Part shown: positions 34,573 to 44,155 of the stretch, one piece after another
Numbering within the stretch: position 1 is the stretch's first letter
Layout of the letters: the number at the start of each line of letters is the position of its first letter
Source of the DNA: Coprothermobacter platensis DSM 11748
GTDB taxonomy: Bacteria; Coprothermobacterota; Coprothermobacteria; Coprothermobacterales; Coprothermobacteraceae
Assembly: GCF_000378005.1 (NCBI RefSeq)
Contig: NZ_KB899040.1
Coordinates: forward strand, 253,468 to 317,467
Length of the DNA stretch: 64,000 nt
Reading direction: 5' to 3'
Made by a program: the position numbers and the translations under genes
Notes under the pieces: generated by a model
What the model saw: the letters and a program-made list of their open reading frames with translations, nothing else
Databases searched by the model: none
Told to the model about the DNA's origin: nothing

Positions 34573-36288
34573 ATGACAAATCAGGAAGTGGCTAATTTAC
34601 TTAGGCAAATTGCAAGGATACTGGAGATAAAAGGGGAAAGCACTTTTAAAATAAGAGCTTATGATGAAGCAGCTACGAGGATAGAGAACCTTTCTGACCC
34701 AATAGAACAAATTTGGAGAGAAGGTAAGCTCAAAGATATACCGGGAGTTGGTGAGAGTATAGCATCAAAGATAGAAGAGTATCTAAAGACAGGCAAGAGT
34801 TCATATTTAGAAGAAATATCCAGTGACATACCTGAAAGTCTGTTTGCGCTTATGGATGTCCCAGGAATTGGTCCTAAGCTTTCTTGGCGTTTATACCAAG
34901 AAGCAGGGATAACTAGCATTGAAGAGCTTGAAGAAGCGTTAAAAACGCACAGACTCCAGGGCATGCGCGGGTTTGGAGCAAAAATGGAAAAAAAGTTACT
35001 TGACGGAATACAGATGTATAGACAGCTTAGTGGTAGAATACCGCTTTATTTGGCGCTTCCCATTATTCACAATGTCATTTCTTATCTAAAAAGTAATGCG
35101 TCATTTGTAGATATAGCACCTGCTGGGAGTTTAAGGCGAGGCAGGGCAGATATAGGGGATTGCGATGTGTTAGTTGCAACTGACAATCCTATTCCTGTTA
35201 TGGACGCTTTTGTCAAAATGCCCGGCGTTACTCAGGTTTTGGCTAAAGGTGATACAAAAACATCGGTTTTTACAGGAGGTTTGCAAGTAGATTTAAGAGC
35301 GGTACCTGTAGATTCGTGGGGTGCTGCTCTTCAGTATTTTACGGGCTCTAAAGCGCACAATATTAAGCTCAGAGAGCTTGCCATAAAGAAGGGCTATAAG
35401 CTCAACGAATACGGTTTATTCAAGATGGATAACGACGAAAAAATTGCCGGGCGAACAGAAGAAGAGATATATAACGCTTTGGGTCTTCCGTGGATTCCCC
35501 CTACAATGAGGGAAGATAGAGGAGAGATAGAACGTGCCATGAGCGGGAAACTGCCCACTTTGGTACAACAGAAAGATATAAAAGGTGACACTCATGTGCA
35601 TAGCACGTTTTCTGATGGGTCTAATTCAATTGAAGAAATGGCACGAAAAGCAAAAGAACTTGGTTATGAATGGTTGGTAATGAGTGACCATGCTACTGGT
35701 ATAGGTGTGGTAAATGGTTTAACGCCGGAAATACTGCCCGATTACATAAACGCCATAAGAGAAGCAGAAAAAAAAGTGGGCATAAAGATATTCGTGGGCA
35801 TGGAAGGGAATATAAAAGCCGATGGCACGTTTTTGTTTACCGATGAGCGCTTGGATGTACTTATCGCGGCTATACACAGTGCATTGAATCAGGAAAAGGA
35901 AAAAATCCTCGGCCGCTATGAAAAGGCATTTAGTGATGCAAAACCAAACATCGTTGCGCATCCTACGGGCAGAATACTGGGTAGACGAGAAGGCATGGAT
36001 GTTACCTCAAATGAGGTGATACAACTGTGTCACAAATATGGTGTGGTACCTGAATTGAATTGCACGCCCATGCGTTTGGATATCGACGATGTAGGTGTTC
36101 TCACAGCAATCACGCAGTACGATATGCCAATAACTATTGGTACGGATTCTCATGATACTGATGAGCTGGATAATATGGCGTTGGGAATCATTCAAGCTCA
36201 ACGTGGATGGGCTGATCCAGACCATGTAATAAATACATGGCCTGCAAAAAAAGTGGAGGAATGGCTTAAAGGGAAAAATAAGCAATGA
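34573..36288 (+). CDS. polX: DNA polymerase/3'-5' exonuclease PolX
   Basis: The protein has 571 residues from ATG 34573 (GGGAGGGG just upstream). It has the two parts of bacterial PolX. The N-terminal pol-beta-like half has helix-hairpin-helix motifs (IPGVGESIASKIEEYL; VPGIGPKLSWRLYQ), the nucleotidyltransferase site GSLRRGRADIGDCDVL and VDLRAVP. The C-terminal PHP phosphoesterase has GDTHVHSTFSDGSN, MSDHATG, VGMEGNI, VAHPTGRIL and ITIGTDSHDTDEL. PolX fills short gaps and trims 3' ends in base-excision and end repair. It stands alone on the plus strand. Confidence 0.96.
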   Translation: MTNQEVANLLRQIARILEIKGESTFKIRAYDEAATRIENLSDPIEQIWREGKLKDIPGVGESIASKIEEYLKTGKSSYLEEISSDIPESLFALMDVPGIGPKLSWRLYQEAGITSIEELEEALKTHRLQGMRGFGAKMEKKLLDGIQMYRQLSGRIPLYLALPIIHNVISYLKSNASFVDIAPAGSLRRGRADIGDCDVLVATDNPIPVMDAFVKMPGVTQVLAKGDTKTSVFTGGLQVDLRAVPVDSWGAALQYFTGSKAHNIKLRELAIKKGYKLNEYGLFKMDNDEKIAGRTEEEIYNALGLPWIPPTMREDRGEIERAMSGKLPTLVQQKDIKGDTHVHSTFSDGSNSIEEMARKAKELGYEWLVMSDHATGIGVVNGLTPEILPDYINAIREAEKKVGIKIFVGMEGNIKADGTFLFTDERLDVLIAAIHSALNQEKEKILGRYEKAFSDAKPNIVAHPTGRILGRREGMDVTSNEVIQLCHKYGVVPELNCTPMRLDIDDVGVLTAITQYDMPITIGTDSHDTDELDNMALGIIQAQRGWADPDHVINTWPAKKVEEWLKGKNKQ

Positions 36289-36357
36289 AGTGTTTCACAA
36301 TTATTTAAAAAGAGCCATTATTAAGCGGTGCTATAAATAAAAAAGAGGTGAGAATGG

Positions 36358-37104
36358 ATGTATAAAGTCGTTATGATAAGACACGGGGAAAGCGATTGGA
36401 ACAAGCTAAACTTGTTCACCGGCTGGACAGATGTCGATCTTTCCGAACGAGGTGTGCAAGAAGCCATTGATGCTGGCAAGAAGCTAAAAGAAGAAGGTTA
36501 CACATTCGATGTTGCATTCACATCTGTATTGAAGCGTGCTATCAAGACACTGAACATCGTGTTAGAGCAGATGGATCTTCAGTGGATTCCTGTTTATAAG
36601 CACTGGAGGCTCAATGAGCGTCACTATGGAGCTTTGCAGGGCTTGAACAAGGCTGAAACCGCAGAAAAATATGGTGAAGAGCAGGTTACACTATGGAGAC
36701 GTTCTTATGATGTACCGCCGCCACAGTTAGAGAAGAGTGATCCACGTTGGCCTGGAAACGATCCGAGGTACGCTTTGGTTCCCGAAGATGAACTTCCACT
36801 TAGTGAATCTCTTAAAGAAACAGAAGCTCGTGCCATACCTTATTGGGCTGATGCTATAGCACCATCTATAAAAGAAGGCAAAAAGGTTCTGATAGTAGCT
36901 CACGGTAATAGCATGCGTGCCATCGTGAAATACTTGGATAAAATGTCCGGTGATGAAATAGCCAAGACAAATATTCCAACAGGTATACCGCTGGTTTATG
37001 AGCTGGATGATTCACTTAAACCTATTAAGCATTATTACTTGGCTGATGAGGAAGCAGTAAAAGCCAAGGAACAGGAAGTAGCAAACCAAATTCACAAGAA
37101 ATAG
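36358..37104 (+). CDS. gpmA: 2,3-bisphosphoglycerate-dependent phosphoglycerate mutase
   Basis: The protein has 248 residues with the histidine-phosphatase core: [21 protein letters not shown] (catalytic His), [30 protein letters not shown] (acid and substrate loop), and the second His in [18 protein letters not shown]. It interconverts 3- and 2-phosphoglycerate in glycolysis. GAGGTGAG lies just upstream of the ATG, and a TATAAAT box lies further back. It is a single-gene unit that converges on the C39-type gene and is followed by a hairpin. Confidence 0.96.
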   Translation: MYKVVMIRHGESDWNKLNLFTGWTDVDLSERGVQEAIDAGKKLKEEGYTFDVAFTSVLKRAIKTLNIVLEQMDLQWIPVYKHWRLNERHYGALQGLNKAETAEKYGEEQVTLWRRSYDVPPPQLEKSDPRWPGNDPRYALVPEDELPLSESLKETEARAIPYWADAIAPSIKEGKKVLIVAHGNSMRAIVKYLDKMSGDEIAKTNIPTGIPLVYELDDSLKPIKHYYLADEEAVKAKEQEVANQIHKK

Positions 37105-37129
37105 ACACTCTCCCCCTCCCATGTTTTTT

Positions 37130-37159
37130 GAAGATGGCTCCCTAAAGGGAGCTATCTTC
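37130..37159 (+). terminator. Hairpin between convergent gpmA and C39-type genes
   Basis: GAAGATGGCTCCC and GGGAGCTATCTTC pair around a TAAA loop with one mismatch. No U-tract follows in either direction, and the right arm covers the stop of the minus-strand gene. It is probably shared as a 3' stabiliser or weak terminator. Confidence 0.55.
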
Positions 37160-38645
37160 ATTTAGAAATTACGTTTATTATTTTTGCTGCGTTGTCCCAT
37201 GCAATAGTTGCGCTTAAATTATCTACAATAAAACGTAAAGGTAAAAGTGTTCTGCCATTTGCTATAATTGGCACCACGTCTGCTTTGCTCTCATCAATAA
37301 GCTTGCGTTTACCGTTTACATAAGCATAGCGTGAACCAATCCATAACTCTATGGTGTTTATACTTTCTCCTTTTTTAAGAGTAATGGTCACTTTCTGCTT
37401 TGCACTATCCCAGGTTATGGTCCCACCCAAAGCTTTCACTACATCGCTTATAGGCAGCAGCGTGCGGCCACTTTTTATAATGGGAGGCATGTCCAAAAAG
37501 TGCGGTTTTCCGTTTATAAGGAATTTGTCATTCATGACCTGCAGCTCTACATTGGTGGCGGTAGAAAGTCCATTTTCTACAAATGGTCCGTTAAACTGTG
37601 TTAGTGCGTGTTTGCTGCCCCAAACACCGGCATCAGGCGGCAACCAAACGGTGTAGTTATTTGTCGACACGACGAAATAATAGTTATGTGTACCCGATTT
37701 CAGCGCAGTCTTGTACTGATATGTTCCGCTATAGGGCGTGCCATATGCAAGTATCATTTTATATGGTTTTCCGTCCACATATACAATAACTGTGGGCGTT
37801 ACTTTTTCTGGAACAACCAATGGAAGTTCATAGGTGTATACGGTATCAGCAGAATAAACGCTGTAAAGTGGCTTTACATAGCTTTGAGTGGCGCTCATTT
37901 GAGGAGAATAAGGTACTTTTGCCGTAAAACCGTTATTAGGCCATGTGGGAATAAGCCCTCTGAAAGGCTGAGTAATTTCCAGCTGCTCAAATGTATAAAC
38001 CATGCGTCCGTTCCATGGGTCGTTTACTAAATACTTGAATACACTTTGTGTGGCATCATAGCCATATATGACCATGTAATGTCCGCCACCTTTGTCGCTG
38101 TTTACCATTAGAGGATGCCCTGCGTTTATTTCTTGCATAACACGTTGTTGTACATAACTTTTTGATGGTCGCCAAATGATGGTGCCTAAAACATCGTTTC
38201 GAGCCAAAAAGGGCAACACATCACTGCTGGTCTTATCTGTGCCATTACGCCATATGAATCCCCATGCGCCCCAACCTTGAAGTCCGGGTCTTTGTTCTTG
38301 GTTCGCAAAGTAATTCCAGGTTACGTCATTGTAAACAGATTTATAGTGATAAGCTCGGCTGATGTACCAGCCGTAATCAGTAGGTGTTCCATCCATGCCC
38401 TTTATGGTGTATGGCGCCACGCGTCCGTAGTACCCCAAGACCATGGCGGCTGAGGTTACACCGCATGCTCGAGAGAAACTGAAACCGATAGGGATGTCGT
38501 CATATTGACTTAAGTAAGGAACCAGTAGCTCGGCCCTTTTCGGATAATTGGCCGCGCTCAAGGTGTTCAAGGGGAGCGCAGCCAATAACAGCATTAGCAG
38601 AGTGAAACATGCAACCAGAAGGACAATGTTTTTTCTTTGTTTCAA
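37158..38645 (-). CDS. Exported C39-like peptidase with copper-amine-oxidase-N-like domains
   Basis: The protein has 495 residues. A signal peptide (NIVLLVACFTLLMLLLAALP, cleaved near LSAAN) precedes a C39_2-like papain-fold domain: the catalytic Cys in SRACGVTSAAMVLGYYG, His in KGGGHYMVIYGYD, and NDPWNGRM. A beta-rich linker follows, then a C-terminal stalk typical of clostridial exported proteins (GRTLLPISDVVKALGGTITWD and GRTLLPLRFIVDNLSATIAWD). It is probably a secreted cysteine peptidase or peptide-binding protein. The start overlaps the gltX stop by 4 bases, an odd pairing for a secreted protein. Confidence 0.85.
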   Translation of the reverse strand: MKQRKNIVLLVACFTLLMLLLAALPLNTLSAANYPKRAELLVPYLSQYDDIPIGFSFSRACGVTSAAMVLGYYGRVAPYTIKGMDGTPTDYGWYISRAYHYKSVYNDVTWNYFANQEQRPGLQGWGAWGFIWRNGTDKTSSDVLPFLARNDVLGTIIWRPSKSYVQQRVMQEINAGHPLMVNSDKGGGHYMVIYGYDATQSVFKYLVNDPWNGRMVYTFEQLEITQPFRGLIPTWPNNGFTAKVPYSPQMSATQSYVKPLYSVYSADTVYTYELPLVVPEKVTPTVIVYVDGKPYKMILAYGTPYSGTYQYKTALKSGTHNYYFVVSTNNYTVWLPPDAGVWGSKHALTQFNGPFVENGLSTATNVELQVMNDKFLINGKPHFLDMPPIIKSGRTLLPISDVVKALGGTITWDSAKQKVTITLKKGESINTIELWIGSRYAYVNGKRKLIDESKADVVPIIANGRTLLPLRFIVDNLSATIAWDNAAKIINVISK

Positions 38646-40027
38646 TTTCTCGCCGTGAGCCTCCGAAGCACCATTTCTTGAGGCATAGCCTCCATGAGGT
38701 GGAACAAAGAAGGCCCAACAGATTTTCCACTTATGACTGCTCTAACAAAGGGAAAATAGTCCCGTGGTTTTATGCCTTTATCTTGAGCATACGCCCTTAG
38801 AACCTGCTCTATGTGCTCGGCATCCCATGGTTGTGCTTTCAACTCATCGGATAAACCATCAAGAGGCATGTTTTTTTCTAAAATGGTTTGCGCTTTTTCA
38901 TCGATGGAAAAGTCGTCTGTAAAGATGTAATCAGCCATTTCTACAAAGTCTTTAAGAGTGTGCATGCGGTCTACCAAAAGGGGTATGAGCTTGATGTGGA
39001 ATGGTTCCACCTTAAAACCTTTAGCTTCAGCGAACGGTTTTATGCGTTCCAACAATTCTTCAGGGGGGAGCATTTTCATATGCTCACGGTTTATGTAATT
39101 GAGTTTATCTGGATCAAAAACGGCAGCGTGCAATCCAATTTTTTTGGGATCAAAAAGGTCTATCAATTCTTGCTTTGTATAAACTTCCCTGTCTGGATCG
39201 TAAGAGGCGCCTAACAGCGCTAAGAAGTTAAACAATGCTTCAGGTAAATAACCCTCATCACGGTATGCTTCAACGCCTACAGCGCCATGCCTTTTAGAAA
39301 GCTTTGTTTTATCTTTACCCAAAATCATGGGCACATGACCGAATACAGGCGTTTCCCAACCAAGTGCTTCGTAAATAAGAATTTGCTTAGGAGTGTTGGG
39401 GATGTGATCTTCACCTCTTAATACATGCGTAACACCCATAGTGTAATCGTCTATGACCACGGCGAAGTTATATGTGGGTGTCCCGTCACTCCTTACCAAT
39501 ATGAAGTCATCTAATTCGCTACTGTTTATCTCGATGTGCCCCTTTACCATGTCGTCCCAGGCAATGATACCTCTATCTTGAGGCACTTTTAGCCTTATAG
39601 CATAAGGCATGCCTTTGTCCAATTTTTCTTTGATTTCTTCCTGTGTAAGCCGAGAGCAGCGTCCATCATAGCGTGTGGGTAACCCAGCTTTACGCTGCTG
39701 TTCACGCATTTCCTCCAGTTCTTCTTGCGTGCAGAAGCACCGATATGCTTTGCCTTCTTTGAGGAGCTGCTCAGTATAAGATTTGTAAATGTCCATGCGC
39801 TGGGATTGATGATAAGGTCCTTCGTCCCAATCGAGCCCAAGCCACTTCATGGAGATGAGTATCTGCTCCGAATACTCAGGCTTACTGCGTTCTGGATCGG
39901 TGTCTTCTATGCGTAATAGAAATGTTCCACCAAATTTTCTTGCGAATAGGTAATTGAACAGTGCAGTACGAGCTCCGCCCACATGGAGAAAACCTGTGGG
40001 GGAGGGCGCAAAACGTGTTTTTATCAT
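38642..40027 (-). CDS. gltX: Glutamyl-tRNA synthetase
   Basis: This class I synthetase has 461 residues. The HIGH-type motif is FAPSPTGFLHVGGARTALFN, followed by LRIEDTDPERSKPEY, YDGRCSRLT and YNFAVVIDDYTMGVTHVLRGEDH, with the KMSKS-type motif as KLSKRHGAVGVEAY. The C-terminal anticodon-binding part is short but complete in outline. It charges tRNA-Glu, and where GatCAB is present often tRNA-Gln too. It overlaps alaS by 4 bases on the minus strand, giving an unusual alaS-gltX-peptidase operon. Confidence 0.97.
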   Translation of the reverse strand: MIKTRFAPSPTGFLHVGGARTALFNYLFARKFGGTFLLRIEDTDPERSKPEYSEQILISMKWLGLDWDEGPYHQSQRMDIYKSYTEQLLKEGKAYRCFCTQEELEEMREQQRKAGLPTRYDGRCSRLTQEEIKEKLDKGMPYAIRLKVPQDRGIIAWDDMVKGHIEINSSELDDFILVRSDGTPTYNFAVVIDDYTMGVTHVLRGEDHIPNTPKQILIYEALGWETPVFGHVPMILGKDKTKLSKRHGAVGVEAYRDEGYLPEALFNFLALLGASYDPDREVYTKQELIDLFDPKKIGLHAAVFDPDKLNYINREHMKMLPPEELLERIKPFAEAKGFKVEPFHIKLIPLLVDRMHTLKDFVEMADYIFTDDFSIDEKAQTILEKNMPLDGLSDELKAQPWDAEHIEQVLRAYAQDKGIKPRDYFPFVRAVISGKSVGPSLFHLMEAMPQEMVLRRLTARN

Positions 40028-42690
40028 GCCAAACCAAGCCTCCTTTTGCTCTCATAGACGGCTTGCTGAATTGCTACAGACAAACGGGATGCATCGCTAC
40101 CGCCAGCCTGCACCAGTGTGGGCCTGCCGCCTCCTTTGCCGCCTATGTAGGAAGCGGCAATATTTATAACCTCTCTTAGGTTTACTTTAGGTGCAATATC
40201 TTGTGAAGCTGCCAATACCAGTATGGGTTTATCGTTTTGCAAAGTGCCCAAGGCCGCCACAAATGGTTTATTAAAACTCCTCATGGCATCTATGGCAGTT
40301 ATAAGCGCGCCCGGGTCTCTGGGAGGGAATACGGCATTTATAAACTTGATACCGTCTATTTCTTCTGCTTTGTTGAACATTTCTTTGCCCTCGGCAGTAT
40401 AAACCTGTTCCATAAGATGTTTTATTTGTTTATCTTTTTCCTTCATGTCTTCTGTGAGACGGTCTATTTTTGTTATGATCATATCTTTGGTTGTATCCAA
40501 GTGGTTAGCTACGTCCTTGACCAGTTTTTCCAACGTTTGAAGGTGTTCCCATGCACGCATTCCCGTTACCGCTTCTATTCTTCTGATTCCTTGGCTGCTA
40601 GCTGATTCACTTAATATGTGAAATAACCCGATATCGCCTGTACGCTTTACATGGGTACCGCCACAAAGTTCCATGGACCAATCTGGAACTTCTACAACTC
40701 TGACGCGTTGCCCATATTTTTCCCCAAACAACGCTGTGGCACCCATGGCTTTTGCTTCGTCAAGACTGGTTTCGAAAATGTGTAGTTCTTTATTAGCCAT
40801 TATTTGTTCATTGACCAAGTGTTCTACTTCTGTAATTTGTTCCGCAGTCATGGCCTCAAAGTGGCTAAAGTCGAAGCGCAAGTAATCTGGGCCCACCTTT
40901 GAACCGCTTTGCCTTACATGGTCTCCTAAAACTTGCCTAAGGGCGGCATGAAGCAAATGCGTTGAGGTGTGCGCTCGCTGTATGGCATGGCGCCTCTCCA
41001 CATCGATTTTCAAATGTGCTTCCTGACCTTGTGTTATGGTACCTGACTCTACCTTGCCGTAGTGCACGTATACATTTCCACCGATGACTTTTTGCACGTC
41101 GTCCACGCGGAATGATCCTGTTTCAGTGGTTATGACACCATGGTCTGCCTCTTGTCCACCGCTTTCTGCGTAGAAGGGTGTGCGCTCTACTATGATGGCA
41201 CCTTCATCGCCCTCATGAAGTTCTGCTCGCTGATTGTCTTTCACTGTGGCAATTATGGTGGAGTGGTCTTGCACGCGTTCATAGCCAGTGAACTCCGTCT
41301 TTATTAACAGCTCGGCGTTCGCAGAAACACTGTTTTCCGATGACATGATAACTCTGGCAAATATGGTATCGGTTAGAACGGCTTCGCCGCCTTTCCATGA
41401 AGCTCTGGATTGTTCCTTGTATTGTTCTATGATTTGGTTTAGTTTTTCCTTATTCAGCTGGAGGCTATTCTCCTCCAAAACATCTTCAATGATGTCCAAA
41501 GGCAACCCGTAGGTGTCGTAAAGTCTGAACACTTCCTCAGCGGGCACCTCTTTTATGTTCTGCTTTTTTGCCTCCTGAACTACTTCGTCCAAGTAATGCT
41601 GGCTGCTTTTTAGGGTGCGCAAAAATGCTTCTTCTTCTTGCTGTATGAGTTTTTGCGTCAGGTTTTGCCCATTTACGAGCTCGGGATACCATTTACTGTA
41701 ATGATCAACAACCACAGGTACAATCTTGTAGAGAAATGGGTCACTTTGGCCGAGTTGAAGACCGTATCTAACCGAACGGCGGGCAATACGTCTTATTACG
41801 TAACCTCTGCCTTCATTAGAAGGAACTGCTCCGTCGGTTATAGCAAATGTTAATGCTCTTACGTGGTCTGCTACAACTCTGAACGGTACAAGGTTTTCTT
41901 CATACTTCTTACCTGTTATGTCCTCTATGGCTCTTAATATGGGTTCAAAAAGATCTGTTTCAAAATTTGTTGGTTTGCCTTGTAGAATAGCTGCCATGCG
42001 CTCCAATCCCATGCCTGTGTCGATGTTTTTTCTGGGCAAATCTGACATGTTGCCATTTTCGTCTTGATAATACTGCGTGAAAACAAGGTTCCAAAACTCT
42101 CTGAAACGTTCTCCTTCTGCTGCGGGTCCTTTAGATGGATCATCGCATGGCCATTCTTCGCCCATGTCATAGTAAATTTCACTGCAAGGACCACAAGGGC
42201 CTGTTGGCCCAGGAGGGCCCCAGAAGTTGTCTTCTTTACCCATGCGGACAATTCTGTTTTCTGGAATTCCCACTACGTTATGCCATATTTCGAAAGATTC
42301 GTCATCATCCTGATAAATAGTTACCCAAAGCCTATCTGGAGGAAGTTGGAAACGCTCTGTGATCAACTCCCATGCCCATGTGATGGCTTCTTTTTTGAAA
42401 TAATCTCCTACAGAGAAATTGCCGAGCATTTCAAAAAATGTGTGATGACGTGATGTGTGCCCAACGTTTTCCAAGTCACCTGTACGCAAGCATTTTTGTA
42501 CGGTTGTCAGCCGTTTATTAGGTGGCTCGGCTTGGCCCAAAAAATATGGTTTAAACTGTACCATACCGGCACTGGTAAACATTAACGTTGGATCGTCCGG
42601 TAGTAATGATGATGAAGGAACTCTTAGATGACCTCTGTCTTCGAAAAAATTTAGATAAGTTGAGCGTATTTCATCTCCGGTCATATACAT
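40024..42690 (-). CDS. alaS: Alanyl-tRNA synthetase
   Basis: The 888-residue protein has the full AlaRS architecture. The class II catalytic core has EIRSTYLNFFEDRGH, motif 1 DDPTLMFTSAGMVQFKPYF, motif 2 SRHHTFFEMLGNFSVGDYF and GRGYVIRRIARRSVRYG. The editing domain has HTSTHLLHAALRQVLGDHV and CGGTHVKRTGDIG with the zinc ligands. The C-terminal DHHA1 domain ends GGKGGGRPTLVQAGGSD. No T-box or other leader is visible in the 77 bases upstream. The ATG at 42690 is preceded by GGATGG at about 11 bases. Confidence 0.98.
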   Translation of the reverse strand: MYMTGDEIRSTYLNFFEDRGHLRVPSSSLLPDDPTLMFTSAGMVQFKPYFLGQAEPPNKRLTTVQKCLRTGDLENVGHTSRHHTFFEMLGNFSVGDYFKKEAITWAWELITERFQLPPDRLWVTIYQDDDESFEIWHNVVGIPENRIVRMGKEDNFWGPPGPTGPCGPCSEIYYDMGEEWPCDDPSKGPAAEGERFREFWNLVFTQYYQDENGNMSDLPRKNIDTGMGLERMAAILQGKPTNFETDLFEPILRAIEDITGKKYEENLVPFRVVADHVRALTFAITDGAVPSNEGRGYVIRRIARRSVRYGLQLGQSDPFLYKIVPVVVDHYSKWYPELVNGQNLTQKLIQQEEEAFLRTLKSSQHYLDEVVQEAKKQNIKEVPAEEVFRLYDTYGLPLDIIEDVLEENSLQLNKEKLNQIIEQYKEQSRASWKGGEAVLTDTIFARVIMSSENSVSANAELLIKTEFTGYERVQDHSTIIATVKDNQRAELHEGDEGAIIVERTPFYAESGGQEADHGVITTETGSFRVDDVQKVIGGNVYVHYGKVESGTITQGQEAHLKIDVERRHAIQRAHTSTHLLHAALRQVLGDHVRQSGSKVGPDYLRFDFSHFEAMTAEQITEVEHLVNEQIMANKELHIFETSLDEAKAMGATALFGEKYGQRVRVVEVPDWSMELCGGTHVKRTGDIGLFHILSESASSQGIRRIEAVTGMRAWEHLQTLEKLVKDVANHLDTTKDMIITKIDRLTEDMKEKDKQIKHLMEQVYTAEGKEMFNKAEEIDGIKFINAVFPPRDPGALITAIDAMRSFNKPFVAALGTLQNDKPILVLAASQDIAPKVNLREVINIAASYIGGKGGGRPTLVQAGGSDASRLSVAIQQAVYESKRRLGLA

Positions 42691-42767
42691 AAGGCTGTTA
42701 CACCATCCTTTCTTAGAACGGAACAGTTATTAATTATTTTAAATCATGGCTTCTGTGACAATCTGCA

Positions 42768-43607
42768 TTAACTTTTATGTTCATTTATGAATGATATGCA
42801 TTGCGTTATATAATCCTCATGTTTTCTGTTGTTTTGTAGGACCTTTGTTTGCCTATGTCTGAATAACGCCCACTGTTTGTAAAGGCTTATCACTTCATCG
42901 TCGTTTTGAACCAACGCTGCTCTGACAGCCTTTTTGCCATGAGAGCACAGTGCCAATGCGGGATTAGAAAGTTCCATGTTGGAGAGTTCTTCGGCCGTTT
43001 TTACCAAAGAAGAGGGTAAGCCAAACAAACGCGGATTTAAATATGACTGGCATGCGGCAGTGCGAACCTCTACAATGGGAGGTAAATGCCTCTGTGGAAG
43101 TTTGAGCGGCAAAGCAAAAAACTCCGTTAGCACTTCCACTGCTTTTATCCAATTGGGGGATAAAATGAGCTTTAAGTATTCCTGAAATAACCTTCCTTCG
43201 CTAACGGTCGCCAATAAAGAGGGGTCAATCTTTTCACCTTCTGGTGCAAAGTTTAGTTCAGCACAAAGCTTTGCGCAGCGAAAAATTCTCACAGGGTCTT
43301 CCTGCAATCTTTCTTTTGTAAGGGTTATGCGCTTCATAAAGAGGTCTTCCATGCCCATTCTTGGATCTTTAACATTTCCATTGAAGTCTAAAGCTATGGC
43401 ATTTATGGGAAAATCGCGCTTATCCAAATTAAGCTCGAAGCTTACATCTAAGGTTACCCCTCGGATTATATAGCGATATGTTTTTATATCTTTTCCTAAA
43501 ACCGCTTTTGGAGGGAATGGGGGAAGTTCGCTTGTTATGATATCATAATCTTTAGGCAGTTTTGCCAAACATATATCTCGCAAACTGCCTCCGACTATGT
43601 AATCCAT
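42768..43607 (-). CDS. CCA-adding/poly(A) polymerase-family tRNA nucleotidyltransferase
   Basis: The 279-residue protein is a compact class II nucleotidyltransferase. It starts directly with the motif YIVGGSLRDICL and the metal-binding LPKDYDIIT, then VTLDVSF, KRDFPINAIALDF and the second-domain motif EDPVRIFRCAKLCAELNF. It lacks the ~20 residues that usually precede the GGxxRD motif and is far shorter than the usual 400-450, so the tail domain is reduced. It may add or repair CCA ends, although the tRNA genes here already encode CCA. No Shine-Dalgarno; a TAAAAT box lies 6 bases upstream (leaderless candidate). It is divergent from rplM. Confidence 0.85.
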   Translation of the reverse strand: MDYIVGGSLRDICLAKLPKDYDIITSELPPFPPKAVLGKDIKTYRYIIRGVTLDVSFELNLDKRDFPINAIALDFNGNVKDPRMGMEDLFMKRITLTKERLQEDPVRIFRCAKLCAELNFAPEGEKIDPSLLATVSEGRLFQEYLKLILSPNWIKAVEVLTEFFALPLKLPQRHLPPIVEVRTAACQSYLNPRLFGLPSSLVKTAEELSNMELSNPALALCSHGKKAVRAALVQNDDEVISLYKQWALFRHRQTKVLQNNRKHEDYITQCISFINEHKS

Positions 43608-43613
43608 GCTATT

Positions 43614-43619
43614 ATTTTA
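43614..43619 (-). promoter_or_regulatory. -10 box for a leaderless nucleotidyltransferase mRNA
   Basis: TAAAAT on the minus strand ends 6 bases before ATG 43607, the same spacing as at ndk. No good -35 is visible. Confidence 0.4.
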
Positions 43620-43692
43620 TATTGGTATGGTCGGATAAAGAGCGTACTACATTTTTGTGTAAATAAAGTTGTAAGCGGAAGGAGGAAACACA

Positions 43693-44124
43693 GTGGATAC
43701 GATAATGGCAAAACCAGGTCAGGTGGAAAAGCATTGGTACCTGGTGGATGCTACCGGAAAGCCTCTCGGTAGGCTTGCGGCTGGCATTGCGCGTCTGCTC
43801 ATGGGAAAACATAAACCCATCTGGACACCTGGCGTGGATTGTGGCGATTTTGTTGTTGTGATTAATGCAGAAAAAGTGGCTTTAACGGGTTCTAAAGAGC
43901 TGAAAAAGGTGTACTATGATCACTCTGGATACCAGGGTGGGCAAAGGGTTACGCCGGCATGGTTGATGAGGCAAAGAAAGCCTGAACAGCTCATATATAG
44001 GGCTGTGAAGAACATGCTTCCGAAGAACAGTTTAGGGCGTAAACAGATTACGCACCTGAAGGTTTATGTAGGGCCAGAGCACCCTCATCAAGCTCAGCAA
44101 CCCATAAAGATTGAACTGCCATAA
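43693..44124 (+). CDS. rplM: 50S ribosomal protein L13
   Basis: This 143-residue protein shows L13 motifs: [42 protein letters not shown] and [10 protein letters not shown], then [18 protein letters not shown] and [12 protein letters not shown]13 binds 23S rRNA early in large-subunit assembly. GTG 43693 is chosen because GGAGG lies 7 bases upstream, whereas the internal ATG at 43705 is 19 bases away. It is followed 31 bases later by rpsI, the standard L13-S9 pair. Confidence 0.97.
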   Translation: MDTIMAKPGQVEKHWYLVDATGKPLGRLAAGIARLLMGKHKPIWTPGVDCGDFVVVINAEKVALTGSKELKKVYYDHSGYQGGQRVTPAWLMRQRKPEQLIYRAVKNMLPKNSLGRKQITHLKVYVGPEHPHQAQQPIKIELP

Positions 44125-44155
44125 GAACGAATAGAGAAGGAATTAGGAGGGACTT

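Noticed and set aside
42691-42767. Possible T-box before alaS
   Set aside because: The 77-base gap lacks the AGGGTGGNACCGCG T-box core and a terminator.
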